Positions 1-8,434 are shown, counted from the stretch's first letter. The stretch is 64,000 nt of DNA from Actinomycetospora termitidis (GCF_030286555.1 NZ_JASVWF010000005.1:1-64000); one strand, 5' to 3'. The notes: a model not told the origin generated them from the sequence alone. Numbers and translations: made by a program.

Positions 1-77
1 CGGTGAGGTCCTCCGCCATCTTCTTGGTCAGCGTGGTGACCAGGGTGCGCTCGTCCTTGTCGACCCGCGCGCGGATC
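1..77. repeat. 77-bp exact copy of part of uvrB at the window edge
   Basis: Bases 1-77 are identical to 3505-3581, inside uvrB and in the same orientation; identity stops exactly at base 78. In the truncated regulator that continues from here the 77 bases are read in a frame different from that of uvrB, so the segment does not belong to that gene's coding sense. Exactly 77 identical bases at a sequence end equals a common assembler k-mer length, so a chimeric contig end is more likely than a real duplication. Confidence 0.9.
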
Positions 78-836
78 CGCGACCCAGCCGTGGTCGTCGA
101 CCACGAGCGCGGGCCCGCTGCGGCGCGCGAGCAGCGGGGCGGCCACGGCGCGCAGCGAGTCCAGGCGCTGCTCGTGCTGGGCCCAGAGGCCGGACTCGGC
201 GAGGCGGACCGCGGTGTGGACCAGGGCGACCGTGGTCGGGTGCACCGTCGGTGCCGGGCCCGAGAGGTCGACGACGCCGAGCAGTTCCCCCGTCCGCGGG
301 TCGTGGATCGGGCTCGCGGTGCACGTCCACGGGTGCTGGGCGCGGGCGAAGTGCTCCGCGGAGAACAACTGGACCGACGCGTGCTCGGCCAGCGCGGTGC
401 CGATGGCGTTGGTGCCGACGGACTCCTCGGTCCAGTCGGCGCCCGGGGAGAACCCGAGGCCCTCGGCCAGCCGCCCGACCCGCGCCGAACCCTCTCGCCA
501 CAGGACGAACCCGTCGGCGGCGGTGATGACCATGATGTGCTCGGCGTCCTCGGCCACCGCGGTGAGGCTCGCGCGCAGCTGGGGCATGACGCCCGCGATC
601 GGGGACTCGGCGCGGCGCCGCTCGACGACCTCGGGGGCGGCCGGGTCCGGCAGCGAGCGGACCTCGGGGGTGACACCGAGCGCCAGCATCCGGTCCCAGG
701 ACCGCGCGACCACCCGCCGGACCTCGGCCGTCGGCCGTCCGCCGGACAGGCGCGCGTCGTGGGCCTGGTGCAGCCACCGCGCGTGCTGACGGAGATCGGT
801 ACTCCGCGTCACCGCGCAGACCCCGTCGTCCACCAC
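1..836 (-). CDS. GAF-domain transcriptional regulator, 3' end missing
   Basis: Reverse-strand reading from 836 to about 78 gives an uninterrupted protein typical of actinobacterial GAF-containing activators related to the acetoin-operon regulator. Visible segments include RSWDRMLALGV near the N-terminus, then VMPQLRASL, EESVGTNAIGTALAE and HPWTCTASPIHDPRTGELL, the ligand-binding GAF core of this family. The chosen GTG at 836 has GGAGG five bases upstream; GTG 812 and ATG 887 are alternatives. The C-terminal part, where a helix-turn-helix would be expected, is absent: from base 77 down the frame runs through the uvrB copy and off the window. It is divergent from the acetyltransferase gene. The target is unknown. 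Confidence 0.75.
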   Translation of the reverse strand, partial: MVDDGVCAVTRSTDLRQHARWLHQAHDARLSGGRPTAEVRRVVARSWDRMLALGVTPEVRSLPDPAAPEVVERRRAESPIAGVMPQLRASLTAVAEDAEHIMVITAADGFVLWREGSARVGRLAEGLGFSPGADWTEESVGTNAIGTALAEHASVQLFSAEHFARAQHPWTCTASPIHDPRTGELLGVVDLSGPAPTVHPTTVALVHTAVRLAESGLWAQHEQRLDSLRAVAAPLLARRSGPALVVDDHGWVADPRAGRQGRAHPGHHADQEDGGGPH

Positions 837-925
837 GTGCACCTCCGGACCAGGGGACGCGCCGCGGGCCCCTGTGACCGGCAGCATAACCGCGCGGCGA
901 CCGTTCCCGGCAGCACTCGCAGGGC

Positions 926-1414
926 ATGCTTCCGGCCATGGTGGTGCGACCGGCGCGGGCGGACGACGCGGAGGCCATGGCCGCGGTGGTCGAGGCCGTC
1001 GCGCCGGAGGGGACGCTCGGGGCGCAGCCGCCGGTCGACGTCGCGGCCCGGGCCCGCGGCTACCGGGAGCTGATCGGGGGCGAGGGCGCCGCCGCGTGGG
1101 TGCTCGCGACCCCCGCCGTCGTCGGGTTCCTGACGCTGTACCCCCGCACCCCGGGCGTGCTCGGCCTCGCGATGGCGCTCGTGGCGTCCGCCCGGGGTCG
1201 GGGTGGGGGCCGGGCACTGGTCGATGCCGGCCTGGCGTGGGCCGGGACGACGGACGCGCACAAGGTGGACCTCGAGGTGTGGCCGGACAACGGGCGGGCC
1301 ATCGGCCTGTACGCGGCGACCGGGTTCGTCGTCGAGGGCCTGCGCGACCGGCACTACCGCCGCGCCGACGGGACACTGCGCTCGTCGTTGATCATGGCCC
1401 GGCGGTTGGACTGA
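926..1414 (+). CDS. GNAT family N-acetyltransferase
   Basis: A 162-residue single-domain GNAT protein that would transfer an acetyl group from acetyl-CoA to an unknown amine. The acetyl-CoA-binding loop is seen as ARGRGGGRALVDAGL (about 90-104), followed by the strand LEVWPDNGRAIGLYAATGF typical of motif B. ATG 926 and ATG 938 are both possible and neither has a strong ribosome site; 938 gives the more usual N-terminus MVVRPARADD. It is divergent from the GAF regulator and followed by a strong hairpin. The substrate cannot be predicted. Confidence 0.85.
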   Translation: MLPAMVVRPARADDAEAMAAVVEAVAPEGTLGAQPPVDVAARARGYRELIGGEGAAAWVLATPAVVGFLTLYPRTPGVLGLAMALVASARGRGGGRALVDAGLAWAGTTDAHKVDLEVWPDNGRAIGLYAATGFVVEGLRDRHYRRADGTLRSSLIMARRLD

Positions 1415-1435
1415 CGCCGCGGGCCCGGGCGTCCT

Positions 1436-1491
1436 CGAGAGGTACACCAGGCACCCGGCGCGGCCTCCCGGCGTGCCTGGTGTACCTCTCG
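1436..1491. terminator. 19-bp perfect inverted repeat between two genes
   Basis: Bases 1436-1454 pair perfectly with 1473-1491 around an 18-base loop. The arm reads CGAGAGGTACACCAGGCAC. It starts 22 bases after the acetyltransferase stop and ends 49 bases before the udgX start. There is no T-run, which is usual for actinobacterial terminators. It could also be a regulator binding site or a mobile palindrome. Confidence 0.6.
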
Positions 1492-1539
1492 CGGCGAGGA
1501 CGGCGGGTTCCCCGGGCCGCCGGTGGGCACCCCCGGCCG

Positions 1540-2193
1540 GTGACCGAGCCGCTGTTCCCCACCGAGGAGGGGTCGCCCTCCCCCGCCGTCGCCGTGTCCG
1601 AGGCGCCCACGCTGGACGACCTGCGCGAGCGGGCTTCCGCCTGCACCGCGTGCGAGCTGTACGAGGGGACCACCGGCACGGTGTTCGGCACCGGCCCCGC
1701 GACCGCGCGGATGATGTTCGTCGGCGAGCAGCCCGGGGACCAGGAGGACCGGCAGCTCGCGCCGTTCGTCGGGCCCGCGGGTCGGCTGTTCGACGAGGCC
1801 CTGGTCGAGTCCGGCATCGCCCGCGAGGACGCGTACGTCACGAACGCCGTCAAGCACTTCTCGTTCCGCCGGCAGGGGAACCGCCGCATCCACCAGACGC
1901 CGAAGGTCGGGCACGTGCGGGCCTGCCGCCCGTGGCTGGACGGCGAACTGGCGCTGGTCCGCCCGCACGTCGTGGTCACCCTCGGCGCGACGTCCGGCAA
2001 GGCCCTGCTCGGCTCGTCCTTCCGGATCACCGCCGAGCGCGGGCAGCCGCGGGAGTGGGAGGGCACCACGCTCGTCCCGACGATCCACCCCTCGGCGATC
2101 CTGCGTGCCGACCCGGGCCGCGGGCAGGACGCCGACGAGATGCGCGCCGGATTCGTCGCCGACCTGCGCGTGGCCGCCGAGCTGCTCGGTTAG
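1540..2193 (+). CDS. udgX: UdgX-type uracil-DNA glycosylase
   Basis: A 217-residue protein of the family 4-like uracil-DNA glycosylase superfamily, subtype UdgX, which excises uracil from DNA and stays covalently attached through a histidine. The uracil-pocket motif GEQPGDQED is at 62-70, the UdgX-specific R-loop NRRIHQTP is at 114-121 (H118 matches the covalent histidine of M. smegmatis UdgX), and TIHPSAIL is at 181-188. Iron-sulfur cysteines C35, C38 and C129 are visible. GTG 1540 is chosen because it gives the family's usual length; GTG 1594 is possible. The end overlaps the convergent TetR gene by four bases. It sits 0.6 kb from uvrB, another repair gene. Confidence 0.9.
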   Translation: MTEPLFPTEEGSPSPAVAVSEAPTLDDLRERASACTACELYEGTTGTVFGTGPATARMMFVGEQPGDQEDRQLAPFVGPAGRLFDEALVESGIAREDAYVTNAVKHFSFRRQGNRRIHQTPKVGHVRACRPWLDGELALVRPHVVVTLGATSGKALLGSSFRITAERGQPREWEGTTLVPTIHPSAILRADPGRGQDADEMRAGFVADLRVAAELLG

Positions 2194-2792
2194 TCCGCCG
2201 CCGGGACACCGAGGCGCGCCAGGTACCCGCCGATCATCGCCGACAGTTCCTCGACGAGGGTCTCGCGCGGCACGTCCGGCGCCTCGAGCACCCAGCTGAT
2301 CGTCACGTGCTCCGCCACGCGCACGAGCATCCACGCGACGGTCTCCACCCGGGCGCTCTCGTCCCGGTGCTGGGCCAGGAGCGTCCCCGCGACCAGCTGG
2401 TCCACCCGCTGCGCGAACCCCCTGCGCCGCGACCCGAGCGTCCGCGGGGCGTGCTCCGCCAGCGCGCGGACGAGGCCCGGTTCCGCGGTGAGCGCGTCCA
2501 GCAGCATCTCCACGTTGGCGCGCACGGTGTCGTGCTCGTGGTGCAGCGTCCCGAGGAAGGCCCGCAGGATGCGGGCCTCGAGATCCTCCGAGACCTGCTC
2601 CAGCACGCGGTCGAGGATCGCGTCCTTGTCCTCGAAGTACTGGTAGACGGTGCCGGGCCCCACCCCGGCCGCCGCGGCGATCCGGTTGGTGCCGGCGCCG
2701 TCGTACCCGCGCTCGGCCAGCACCGTCCGCGCCGCGCCCAGGATCCGGTCGACGGTGGCCCGGGAGCGTTCCTGGCTCGGTTCCCGCCGCAT
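2190..2792 (-). CDS. TetR family transcriptional regulator
   Basis: A 200-residue repressor-type protein. The N-terminal DNA-binding domain is clear: ILGAARTVLAERGYDGAGT then the helix-turn-helix IAAAAGVGPGTVYQYFEDKD (about 35-60). The C-terminal ligand domain is helical and without recognisable identity. It lies eight bases upstream of uvrB on the same strand, so it may share a transcript with uvrB, and it converges on udgX with a four-base overlap. No operator could be assigned and the ligand is unknown. Confidence 0.9.
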   Translation of the reverse strand: MRREPSQERSRATVDRILGAARTVLAERGYDGAGTNRIAAAAGVGPGTVYQYFEDKDAILDRVLEQVSEDLEARILRAFLGTLHHEHDTVRANVEMLLDALTAEPGLVRALAEHAPRTLGSRRRGFAQRVDQLVAGTLLAQHRDESARVETVAWMLVRVAEHVTISWVLEAPDVPRETLVEELSAMIGGYLARLGVPAAD

Positions 2793-2800
2793 CGGTGGCG

Positions 2801-5032
2801 CTACTTGACCCCGGCCGCGTCCATCCCCCGCATCTCCTTCTTGAGGTCGGCGATCTCGTCGCGGAGGCGCCCGGCGAGCTCGAACTGCAGGTCGCGCGCC
2901 GCCGCCATCATCTGGTCGGTGAGCTGCTGGATCAGGTCGGCCAGCTCGGCGCGGGCCATGCCCTCGGTGTTGCGGTGCTCCACGACGCCCGAGTGGCCCC
3001 GGGTCCCGCCGGCCTCACCCGCGGCGCGGCGCCCCCGCGAGGCGTTGCGCCCGGAGCCGCCGATCTCCACCTCGGTGTCCTCGGCCTCGCGGTAGACGCG
3101 GTCGAGGATGTCGGCGATGTTCTTGCGCAGCGGCTGCGGGTCGACCCCGCGCTCGGTGTTGTAGGCGATCTGCTTCTCGCGTCGCCGCGCGGTCTCGTCG
3201 ATCGCGTACTGCATCGACTCGGTGATCGTGTCGGCGTACATGTGCACCTGGCCGGACACGTTGCGGGCCGCACGGCCGATCGTCTGGATCAGCGACCGTT
3301 CGCTGCGCAGGAAGCCCTCCTTGTCCGCGTCGAGGATCGCGACCAGCGACACCTCGGGCAGGTCGAGGCCCTCGCGGAGCAGGTTGATGCCGACCAGGAC
3401 GTCGTACTCCCCCGCCCGCAGCTGGCGCAGCAGCTCGACGCGGCGCAGGGTGTCGACCTCGGAGTGCAGGTAGCGGACCTTGATCCCCAGCTCGAGCAGG
3501 TAGTCGGTGAGGTCCTCCGCCATCTTCTTGGTCAGCGTGGTGACCAGGGTGCGCTCGTCCTTGTCGACCCGCGCGCGGATCTCGCCGACCAGGTCGTCGA
3601 TCTGGCCCTTCGTCGGCTTGACGATCACCTCGGGGTCGACCAGGCCCGTGGGCCGGATGACCTGCTCGACGAACTCGCCGGCGGCCTGGCGCATCTCGTA
3701 GTCGCCCGGGGTGGCCGACAGGTACACCGTCTGACCGATCCGGTCGGCGAACTCCTCCCACGTCAGCGGCCGGTTGTCCGTGGCACTCGGGAGGCGGAAG
3801 CCGTACTCGACGAGGTTGCGCTTGCGCGACATGTCGCCCTCGTACATCCCGCCGATCTGCGGCACCGTCACGTGCGACTCGTCGATGACCAGCAGGAAGT
3901 CGTTCGGGAAGTAGTCGATCAGCGTCGCCGGGGCCGTCCCGGGGCCGCGGCCGTCGATGTGCCGCGAGTAGTTCTCGATGCCGGAGCAGAAGCCGACCTG
4001 GCGCATCATCTCGATGTCGTAGCTCGTGCGCATGCGCAGCCGCTGGGCCTCGAGCAGCTTGCCCTGGTTCTCCAGCTCGGCGAGGCGCTCCTCGAGCTCC
4101 TGCTCGATCGCCTTGATGGCCTTCTCCATGCGCTCCGGGCCGGCCACGTAGTGCGTCGCCGGGAAGATCCGGACGTCCTGCACCTGGTTCACGACGTCGC
4201 CCGTGAGCGGGTTGAGGTAGTACAGCGACTCGATCTCGTCGCCGAAGAACTCGATGCGGATCGCGAGCTCCTCGTACGCCGGGATGATCTCCACGGTGTC
4301 GCCGCGGACCCGGAACGTGCCGCGGGCGAAGGCCATGTCGTTGCGCGTGTACTGCACGTCGACCAGGGCCCGGAGCAGGGTGTCCCGGTCGATCTCCTCG
4401 CCGACCTCGAGCTTCACCGACCGGTCGAGGTAGGACTGCGGCGTGCCCAGGCCGTAGATGCACGACACCGACGCGACCACCACGGTGTCCCGGCGCAGCA
4501 GCAGGTTCGACGTGGCCGAGTGCCGCAGCCGCTCGACGTCCTCGTTGATCGAGGAGTCCTTCTCGATGTAGGTGTCGGTCTGCGCGATGTACGCCTCGGG
4601 CTGGTAGTAGTCGTAGTACGAGACGAAGTACTCGACCGAGTTGTTCGGGAGGAGCTCCCGCAGCTCGTTGGCCAGCTGCGCGGCGAGGGTCTTGTTCGGC
4701 GCCATGACCAGCGTGGGCCGCTGGACGCGCTCGATCAGCCACGCCGTGGTGGCCGACTTGCCGGTACCGGTGGCGCCGAGCAGCACGATGTCGTGCTCCC
4801 CCGCCCGGACCCGGCGCTCGAGCTCGTCGATCGCGGCCGGCTGGTCGCCCGCCGGCTGGTACGGGCTGACGACCTCGAACGGCACGCCGGTGCGCTCGAT
4901 CTCCCCGATCGGCCGGAACTCCGACTCGGCCAGGGCATCGTCGGGAAGGCCCTCGGGGTTGTCCAGCAGGGAGCCCTGCTCCTGCTCGTGAGCATCCCGA
5001 GCGGCACCGGGGACCTCGGTCGCGAACGCCAT
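2801..5032 (-). CDS. uvrB: Excinuclease ABC subunit B
   Basis: UvrB, the helicase-like damage-verifying subunit of nucleotide excision repair, which receives DNA from UvrA and recruits UvrC. The 743 residues show Walker A GATGTGKS at 86-93, the beta-hairpin region [28 protein letters not shown], the helicase segments [15 protein letters not shown] and QTIGRAARN, and a C-terminal UVR motif ([20 protein letters not shown]) that contacts UvrC. The start MAFATE is the conserved actinobacterial N-terminus; about 20 residues between it and the conserved EIERTG are variable and acidic. Its bases 3505-3581 are duplicated at 1-77. Confidence 0.98.
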   Translation of the reverse strand: MAFATEVPGAARDAHEQEQGSLLDNPEGLPDDALAESEFRPIGEIERTGVPFEVVSPYQPAGDQPAAIDELERRVRAGEHDIVLLGATGTGKSATTAWLIERVQRPTLVMAPNKTLAAQLANELRELLPNNSVEYFVSYYDYYQPEAYIAQTDTYIEKDSSINEDVERLRHSATSNLLLRRDTVVVASVSCIYGLGTPQSYLDRSVKLEVGEEIDRDTLLRALVDVQYTRNDMAFARGTFRVRGDTVEIIPAYEELAIRIEFFGDEIESLYYLNPLTGDVVNQVQDVRIFPATHYVAGPERMEKAIKAIEQELEERLAELENQGKLLEAQRLRMRTSYDIEMMRQVGFCSGIENYSRHIDGRGPGTAPATLIDYFPNDFLLVIDESHVTVPQIGGMYEGDMSRKRNLVEYGFRLPSATDNRPLTWEEFADRIGQTVYLSATPGDYEMRQAAGEFVEQVIRPTGLVDPEVIVKPTKGQIDDLVGEIRARVDKDERTLVTTLTKKMAEDLTDYLLELGIKVRYLHSEVDTLRRVELLRQLRAGEYDVLVGINLLREGLDLPEVSLVAILDADKEGFLRSERSLIQTIGRAARNVSGQVHMYADTITESMQYAIDETARRREKQIAYNTERGVDPQPLRKNIADILDRVYREAEDTEVEIGGSGRNASRGRRAAGEAGGTRGHSGVVEHRNTEGMARAELADLIQQLTDQMMAAARDLQFELAGRLRDEIADLKKEMRGMDAAGVK

Positions 5033-5077
5033 GGCACGAGGCTAACCCGACCCCCCGACAGTCTCGATTCCCGCAGC

Positions 5078-6286
5078 TCAGGACCCGCAGTCGCAGGAGC
5101 AGCAGCAGTCCCCGTCGCCGCACGACGAACAGCAGTCGCAGCAGTCGCAGGAACAGCTCGTGCAGTCGATGCAGTCGGCGCACCGACCCTGCCGCGGCTG
5201 ACCGGTCCACGGATCGGCGAACTCCTCCGAGCAGCACAGCTGCCCGGTGCAGCACAGCCCGGCGGCAGCGGCGCAGCCGGCGAGCAGCCCGCGCTCCGGC
5301 CCGAGCCGACGCGGGCCCGTGTGGCCCGGCTCGTCCGGGACCTCCTCGTCGGGCTCGTCCGGCTCGTCCGGCTCGTCCGGGGGCCGCGACGGGTCCCACG
5401 GCGCGAGCGGCGGCTCCGGGCCGCTCCCCCGCAGGTCCCCCTCGGCCCGCGCCACCGCCCGGCCGGACTCGTGGACCAGCAGCTGGTGGGCCAACCGCCG
5501 CGCCGGGCCCGGGTCGAGGGTCACCCGGCGCAGCGCCGCCCCGATCCCCGCCACCGTCTCCCGGCAGCGCTCCAGAGCATCCGCCGTCGACGTCCCGGTC
5601 GCCTCCAGCGGGTTCCACCGACCGGAGGCGGCGTCGGCGGACCGGTCGGTCACGGCGTCAAGCAGGTGCGCGAGCCGCCCCAGGAGGCGGCCCGCCTCGT
5701 CGAGCGGCTCCGCGTTCTCCGGGCGACCCGCCAGCACCGCGGTGTGCGCGAGCGCCGCGCCCACGGCCCGTTCGGTCGGCACGGTGACCCGGTCCAGCGT
5801 CGCGACGCCGCCCTCGACCTCCCGCTGGCGGGCGGGCACGGCCAGCAGTGCGGCCGGGTCGAACCCGATCCCGGCGGCGGTCGCCGACCCGGCCCGCGCC
5901 CAGCGTGTGGCCACCCGGTCACCGACCGCGGCGGCCGGCCGCGACGCGAAGGGGCCGTCCCGGTCGTCGACGTGGTCGGCGACCCGGTCCGCGGCCAGCA
6001 GGAGTGCCGTCGACGCGGCGAGCCGCGCCCCGTCCCCCGTGACGACGGCCGCGGACCGCATCCCGCGCAGCGGGCACGGCCCGGCCTCCCGCCCGCCGCC
6101 GACGCCCTGTGCCTCGGTCAGGACCGAGACCACGAGGGCGTCGACGTGCGTGGTCACCCGGGCGAGCTGGCCGGCCTCGTCGCGCAGCGTCAGGCACAGA
6201 CCGCAGAGGTGGGCGCTCCAGCGCGCGTGCAGCTCCGGCCCCAGGTGGTGGCGGCACGGACGGAGGAAGCCGAACACGTCGGACAT
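5078..6286 (-). CDS. DUF5685-like protein with a 20-cysteine C-terminal tail
   Basis: A 402-residue protein of unknown function. The N-terminus (VFGFLRPCRHHLG, then HLCGLCLTLRDEAG) resembles the DUF5685 family. The middle is an alanine-rich helical region of about 250 residues. A Pro/Asp/Glu linker (DEPDEPDEPDEE, about 305-320) leads to a tail of about 72 residues holding 20 cysteines, many as CC pairs separated by Asp, Ser or Gly, such as CSCDCCDCCSSC. Such a tail could bind metal or be heavily disulfide-bonded; no signal peptide is visible, so a cytoplasmic metal-binding role is more likely. It precedes uvrB by 45 bases on the same strand. Function is not known. Confidence 0.75.
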   Translation of the reverse strand: MSDVFGFLRPCRHHLGPELHARWSAHLCGLCLTLRDEAGQLARVTTHVDALVVSVLTEAQGVGGGREAGPCPLRGMRSAAVVTGDGARLAASTALLLAADRVADHVDDRDGPFASRPAAAVGDRVATRWARAGSATAAGIGFDPAALLAVPARQREVEGGVATLDRVTVPTERAVGAALAHTAVLAGRPENAEPLDEAGRLLGRLAHLLDAVTDRSADAASGRWNPLEATGTSTADALERCRETVAGIGAALRRVTLDPGPARRLAHQLLVHESGRAVARAEGDLRGSGPEPPLAPWDPSRPPDEPDEPDEPDEEVPDEPGHTGPRRLGPERGLLAGCAAAAGLCCTGQLCCSEEFADPWTGQPRQGRCADCIDCTSCSCDCCDCCSSCGDGDCCCSCDCGS

Positions 6287-6326
6287 GATCGAGGTGGCGG
6301 AGCGTGAGCACCAGCGGCCGTTCGGG

Positions 6327-6710
6327 CTACGACGACACCCGTTGCCAGGAGCTTCGCAGGGGCGCGGTGTCGTAGCAGATGCGCAGCCGGACGATCCGCT
6401 GTCGGTCGTCGGTGAGCGTCACGAGGTCGACGACGTCGAAGGGCGTCGGCGTGCCGTCGGCCAGCGTCCACGCGTAGTGGAACGCCAGCGCGACCTCCCG
6501 GGGGTCGTCGGGGTCGGTGTAGACCCGGTCGAGCTCCGTGCGCGACGGGGCGGAGTCTGCGAACAGCGCCGGGTAGAACTCGGCCGCGGACCGCGTCCCG
6601 TACAGCGGCGAGACGACCTCGCCGTCGGCGGTGAAACACGCGAGCACGTCCGGCACCGACCCGGCGTCGAGCGCCGCGAGGTAGCGCCGCAGCACGGCCG
6701 GCGCGCTCAC
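6327..6710 (-). CDS. SnoaL-like/NTF2-fold protein
   Basis: A 127-residue single-domain protein of the SnoaL/nuclear-transport-factor-2 fold: YLAALDAGSVPDVLACFTADGEVVSP is cut here to its hallmark core DVLACFTADGEVVSP (about 20-34), followed by the FHYAWTLADG strand. Such domains are small isomerases, hydratases or ligand binders; no catalytic residues can be assigned. GTG 6710 overlaps the stop of the upstream TetR gene by four bases (GTGA), so translation is probably coupled and expression should follow the regulator. Confidence 0.8.
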   Translation of the reverse strand: MSAPAVLRRYLAALDAGSVPDVLACFTADGEVVSPLYGTRSAAEFYPALFADSAPSRTELDRVYTDPDDPREVALAFHYAWTLADGTPTPFDVVDLVTLTDDRQRIVRLRICYDTAPLRSSWQRVSS

Positions 6711-7405
6711 CGCTCGCCCCGGGCGGAGGCGGCCTCGAGACCGTCGAGCAGGCAGCGCAGACCGAAGGCGTACCGCGCGCCGGAGCCGGGCCGTTGGTCG
6801 GACATCACGGCGCTCAACGCGGGGAACCGGTCGCCGTGCCGCGCGACGAGGTCGCGCATCGTGGATCCGCCCTCGGGGTCGGCGGTCCACGGGCGGGTGC
6901 CGCCCGAGGCGGCCGCGTGGGTGCTGCGCAGGTGCCCGAACAGCATCGAGACCGCGTCCATGCGCTCCTGCGCGGTCAGCATCAGCGGCTCGAAGATCCG
7001 GACGGCGGCCTCGACCCAGCCCACCTCGCGCGGGCCCATCATCCGCTCGCCGATGGTGGCCCACGGGATCCACGGGTGCCGCGTCCAGACGACATCGACG
7101 CGCCGGGTGAACTCCTCGGCCTGCTCCCGCCACGTGCCGGTCAGCTCGCCGGGGGCGGGCGGCTCCTCGACCGCGACGTCGACCATGAGCGCCTCGAGCT
7201 CCTCCTTGCCCGCCACGTACCGGTAGAGGGCCATCTTGGTCAGCCCCACCTCCGCCGAGACGCGCTGCATCGAGAGGCCCTCGAGCCCGTCGCGGTCCGC
7301 GACGGCGATCGCCGCGGCGGCGATCTCGTCGCGCGACAACGCCCGACGGGGACCCCGCACCGGGACCGCCTCGTCCTCCCAGAGCACCTGACCGCTCGTC
7401 ATCAC
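6707..7405 (-). CDS. TetR family regulator with TetR_C_1-like domain
   Basis: A 232-residue regulator. The helix-turn-helix is at about 25-70 (LSRDEIAAAAIAVADRDG, then VSAEVGLTKMALYRYVAGKE). The C-terminal part, with WTRHPWIPWATIGERMMGP, resembles the drug-binding domain of classic TetR proteins. It is divergent from the DUF6069 gene across a 107-base gap holding 16-bp direct repeats and an inverted repeat, the likely operators. The downstream SnoaL-like gene is co-transcribed with a four-base overlap. It probably represses itself and the divergent membrane protein/VOC pair; the inducer is unknown. Confidence 0.9.
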   Translation of the reverse strand: MMTSGQVLWEDEAVPVRGPRRALSRDEIAAAAIAVADRDGLEGLSMQRVSAEVGLTKMALYRYVAGKEELEALMVDVAVEEPPAPGELTGTWREQAEEFTRRVDVVWTRHPWIPWATIGERMMGPREVGWVEAAVRIFEPLMLTAQERMDAVSMLFGHLRSTHAAASGGTRPWTADPEGGSTMRDLVARHGDRFPALSAVMSDQRPGSGARYAFGLRCLLDGLEAASARGER

Positions 7406-7439
7406 CCTCCTGTCCGAAACGTCTTGCCCGGCGCGCCAA

Positions 7440-7500
7440 ACTGTGTCTACCGTACACAGTGTCCGACGGACACAGTATCCGCCGGAGACAGTTTTCGCCC
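7440..7500. promoter_or_regulatory. Operator cluster for the divergent TetR gene
   Basis: Three imperfect 16-bp direct repeats occupy 7453-7468, 7469-7484 and 7485-7500, with the shared core ACAGTnTCCGnCG. The first two together form the perfect 15-bp palindrome GTGTCCGACGGACAC (7459-7473). A second inverted repeat, ACTGTGT/ACACAGT with seven bases between, is at 7440-7460. The cluster lies midway between the TetR start (7405) and the DUF6069 start (7513), where TetR operators are expected. Confidence 0.7.
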
Positions 7501-7512
7501 GAGGAGGACGCC

Positions 7513-7932
7513 ATGTCGCTCACCACGTCCCAGGTCCCGCCCGTCGCCACGGCCCGCACGGGTCCCTCGCGCCGGGTGCGGCGGGGGCTCGGCATCGTCG
7601 TGACCCTCCTCGTCACGCTCGCCACCTGGGCCGTCGGCGCCCTGGCCGGCGCGGACTACGTCATCACCGATGCGATGGGCAGCGTGCGCATCGACCTCGT
7701 CGTCGTCACCCAGGTGACGCTCGTGCTCACCCTGGCCGGGTGGGCGACGCTCGCGCTGCTCGAACGCCTCACGCGCCGCGGCACCGCGATCTGGACCGTC
7801 CTCGCGGTGGTCGTCCTCGTCGCGTCCTACGTCCCGGTCTTCCTCGTCGAGGCCACCACCGGCACCCGCATCGCCCTCGTCGCGGTCCACACCGCGGTCG
7901 GCGTCCTGATCCCGGCGTTCCGCCGCCTCTGA
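7513..7932 (+). CDS. DUF6069-like four-helix membrane protein
   Basis: A 139-residue integral membrane protein with four predicted hydrophobic helices (about 27-47, 58-77, 90-108, 115-132 by eye) and a short positively charged N-terminus (RRVRRGLG). It resembles the actinobacterial DUF6069 family, function unknown. ATG 7513 is chosen because GAGGAGG precedes it by seven bases; the open frame extends upstream only into the repeat cluster. It is followed 30 bases later by the VOC gene, so the two form a TetR-controlled pair. Confidence 0.8.
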   Translation: MSLTTSQVPPVATARTGPSRRVRRGLGIVVTLLVTLATWAVGALAGADYVITDAMGSVRIDLVVVTQVTLVLTLAGWATLALLERLTRRGTAIWTVLAVVVLVASYVPVFLVEATTGTRIALVAVHTAVGVLIPAFRRL

Positions 7933-7962
7933 CCCCGTCCACTCCCCCAGAAGGAGCACACC

Positions 7963-8364
7963 GTGCGCAGCATCTTCGTCAACCTGCCCGTCGACGACGT
8001 CACCGCCTCCCGGACGTTCTTCACCGCCCTCGGCTGCTCGATCAACGAGCAGTTCAGCGACGAGAACACCGCGTGCGTCGTCATCGAGGAGAACATCTTC
8101 GCGATGGTCATGACGCCGACCCGCTTCGCGGACTTCGTCGAGGGCGAGATCGCGGACGCCCGCAAGACCACCGAGGTCCTGCTCGCCCTCTCGGCCGACA
8201 GCCGCGACGAGGTCGACCGGATGAAGGCCACGGCCCTCGAGCACGGCGGCAGCGAGTGGAAGCCCAACCAGGACCACGGCTTCATGTACGGCGCGAGCTT
8301 CGCCGACCCGGACGGCCACGTCTGGGAGGTCGTCTGGATGGACCCGTCCGCGGTCACCGGCTGA
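7963..8364 (+). CDS. VOC (glyoxalase/bleomycin-resistance fold) protein
   Basis: A 133-residue single-chain VOC protein (IFVNLPVDDVTASRTFF at the start; FADPDGHVWEVVWMD near the end). The fold binds a metal between paired beta-alpha-beta-beta-beta units and includes glyoxalases, dioxygenases and antibiotic-binding proteins. The usual final metal ligand, a Glu in the last strand, is seen in WEVVW. GTG 7963 has AAGGAG seven bases upstream. It follows the membrane protein gene and ends before a strong terminator. The substrate is unknown. Confidence 0.85.
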   Translation: MRSIFVNLPVDDVTASRTFFTALGCSINEQFSDENTACVVIEENIFAMVMTPTRFADFVEGEIADARKTTEVLLALSADSRDEVDRMKATALEHGGSEWKPNQDHGFMYGASFADPDGHVWEVVWMDPSAVTG

Positions 8365-8380
8365 GCCGCCCCACCGAACG

Positions 8381-8412
8381 CGCCGCCCCGGACGTCCTCG
8401 TCCGGGGCGGCG
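8381..8412. terminator. Intrinsic terminator-like hairpin
   Basis: A perfect 13-bp GC stem (8381-8393 with 8400-8412, arm CGCCGCCCCGGAC) encloses the six-base loop GTCCTC. It lies 17 bases after the VOC stop and 23 bases before the next gene. There is no marked T-run. Confidence 0.7.
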
Positions 8413-8434
8413 CCGCTCGTTAGGGTCGCGGGCC

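Noticed and set aside
1..77. True tandem or dispersed duplication of uvrB
   Set aside because: Exactly 77 bases, sharp boundary at the sequence edge and lost reading frame fit an assembly artefact better.
2795..6307. 1170-residue plus-strand open frame
   Set aside because: It is antisense to uvrB and the DUF5685-like gene; open only because of extreme GC codon bias. No family features.
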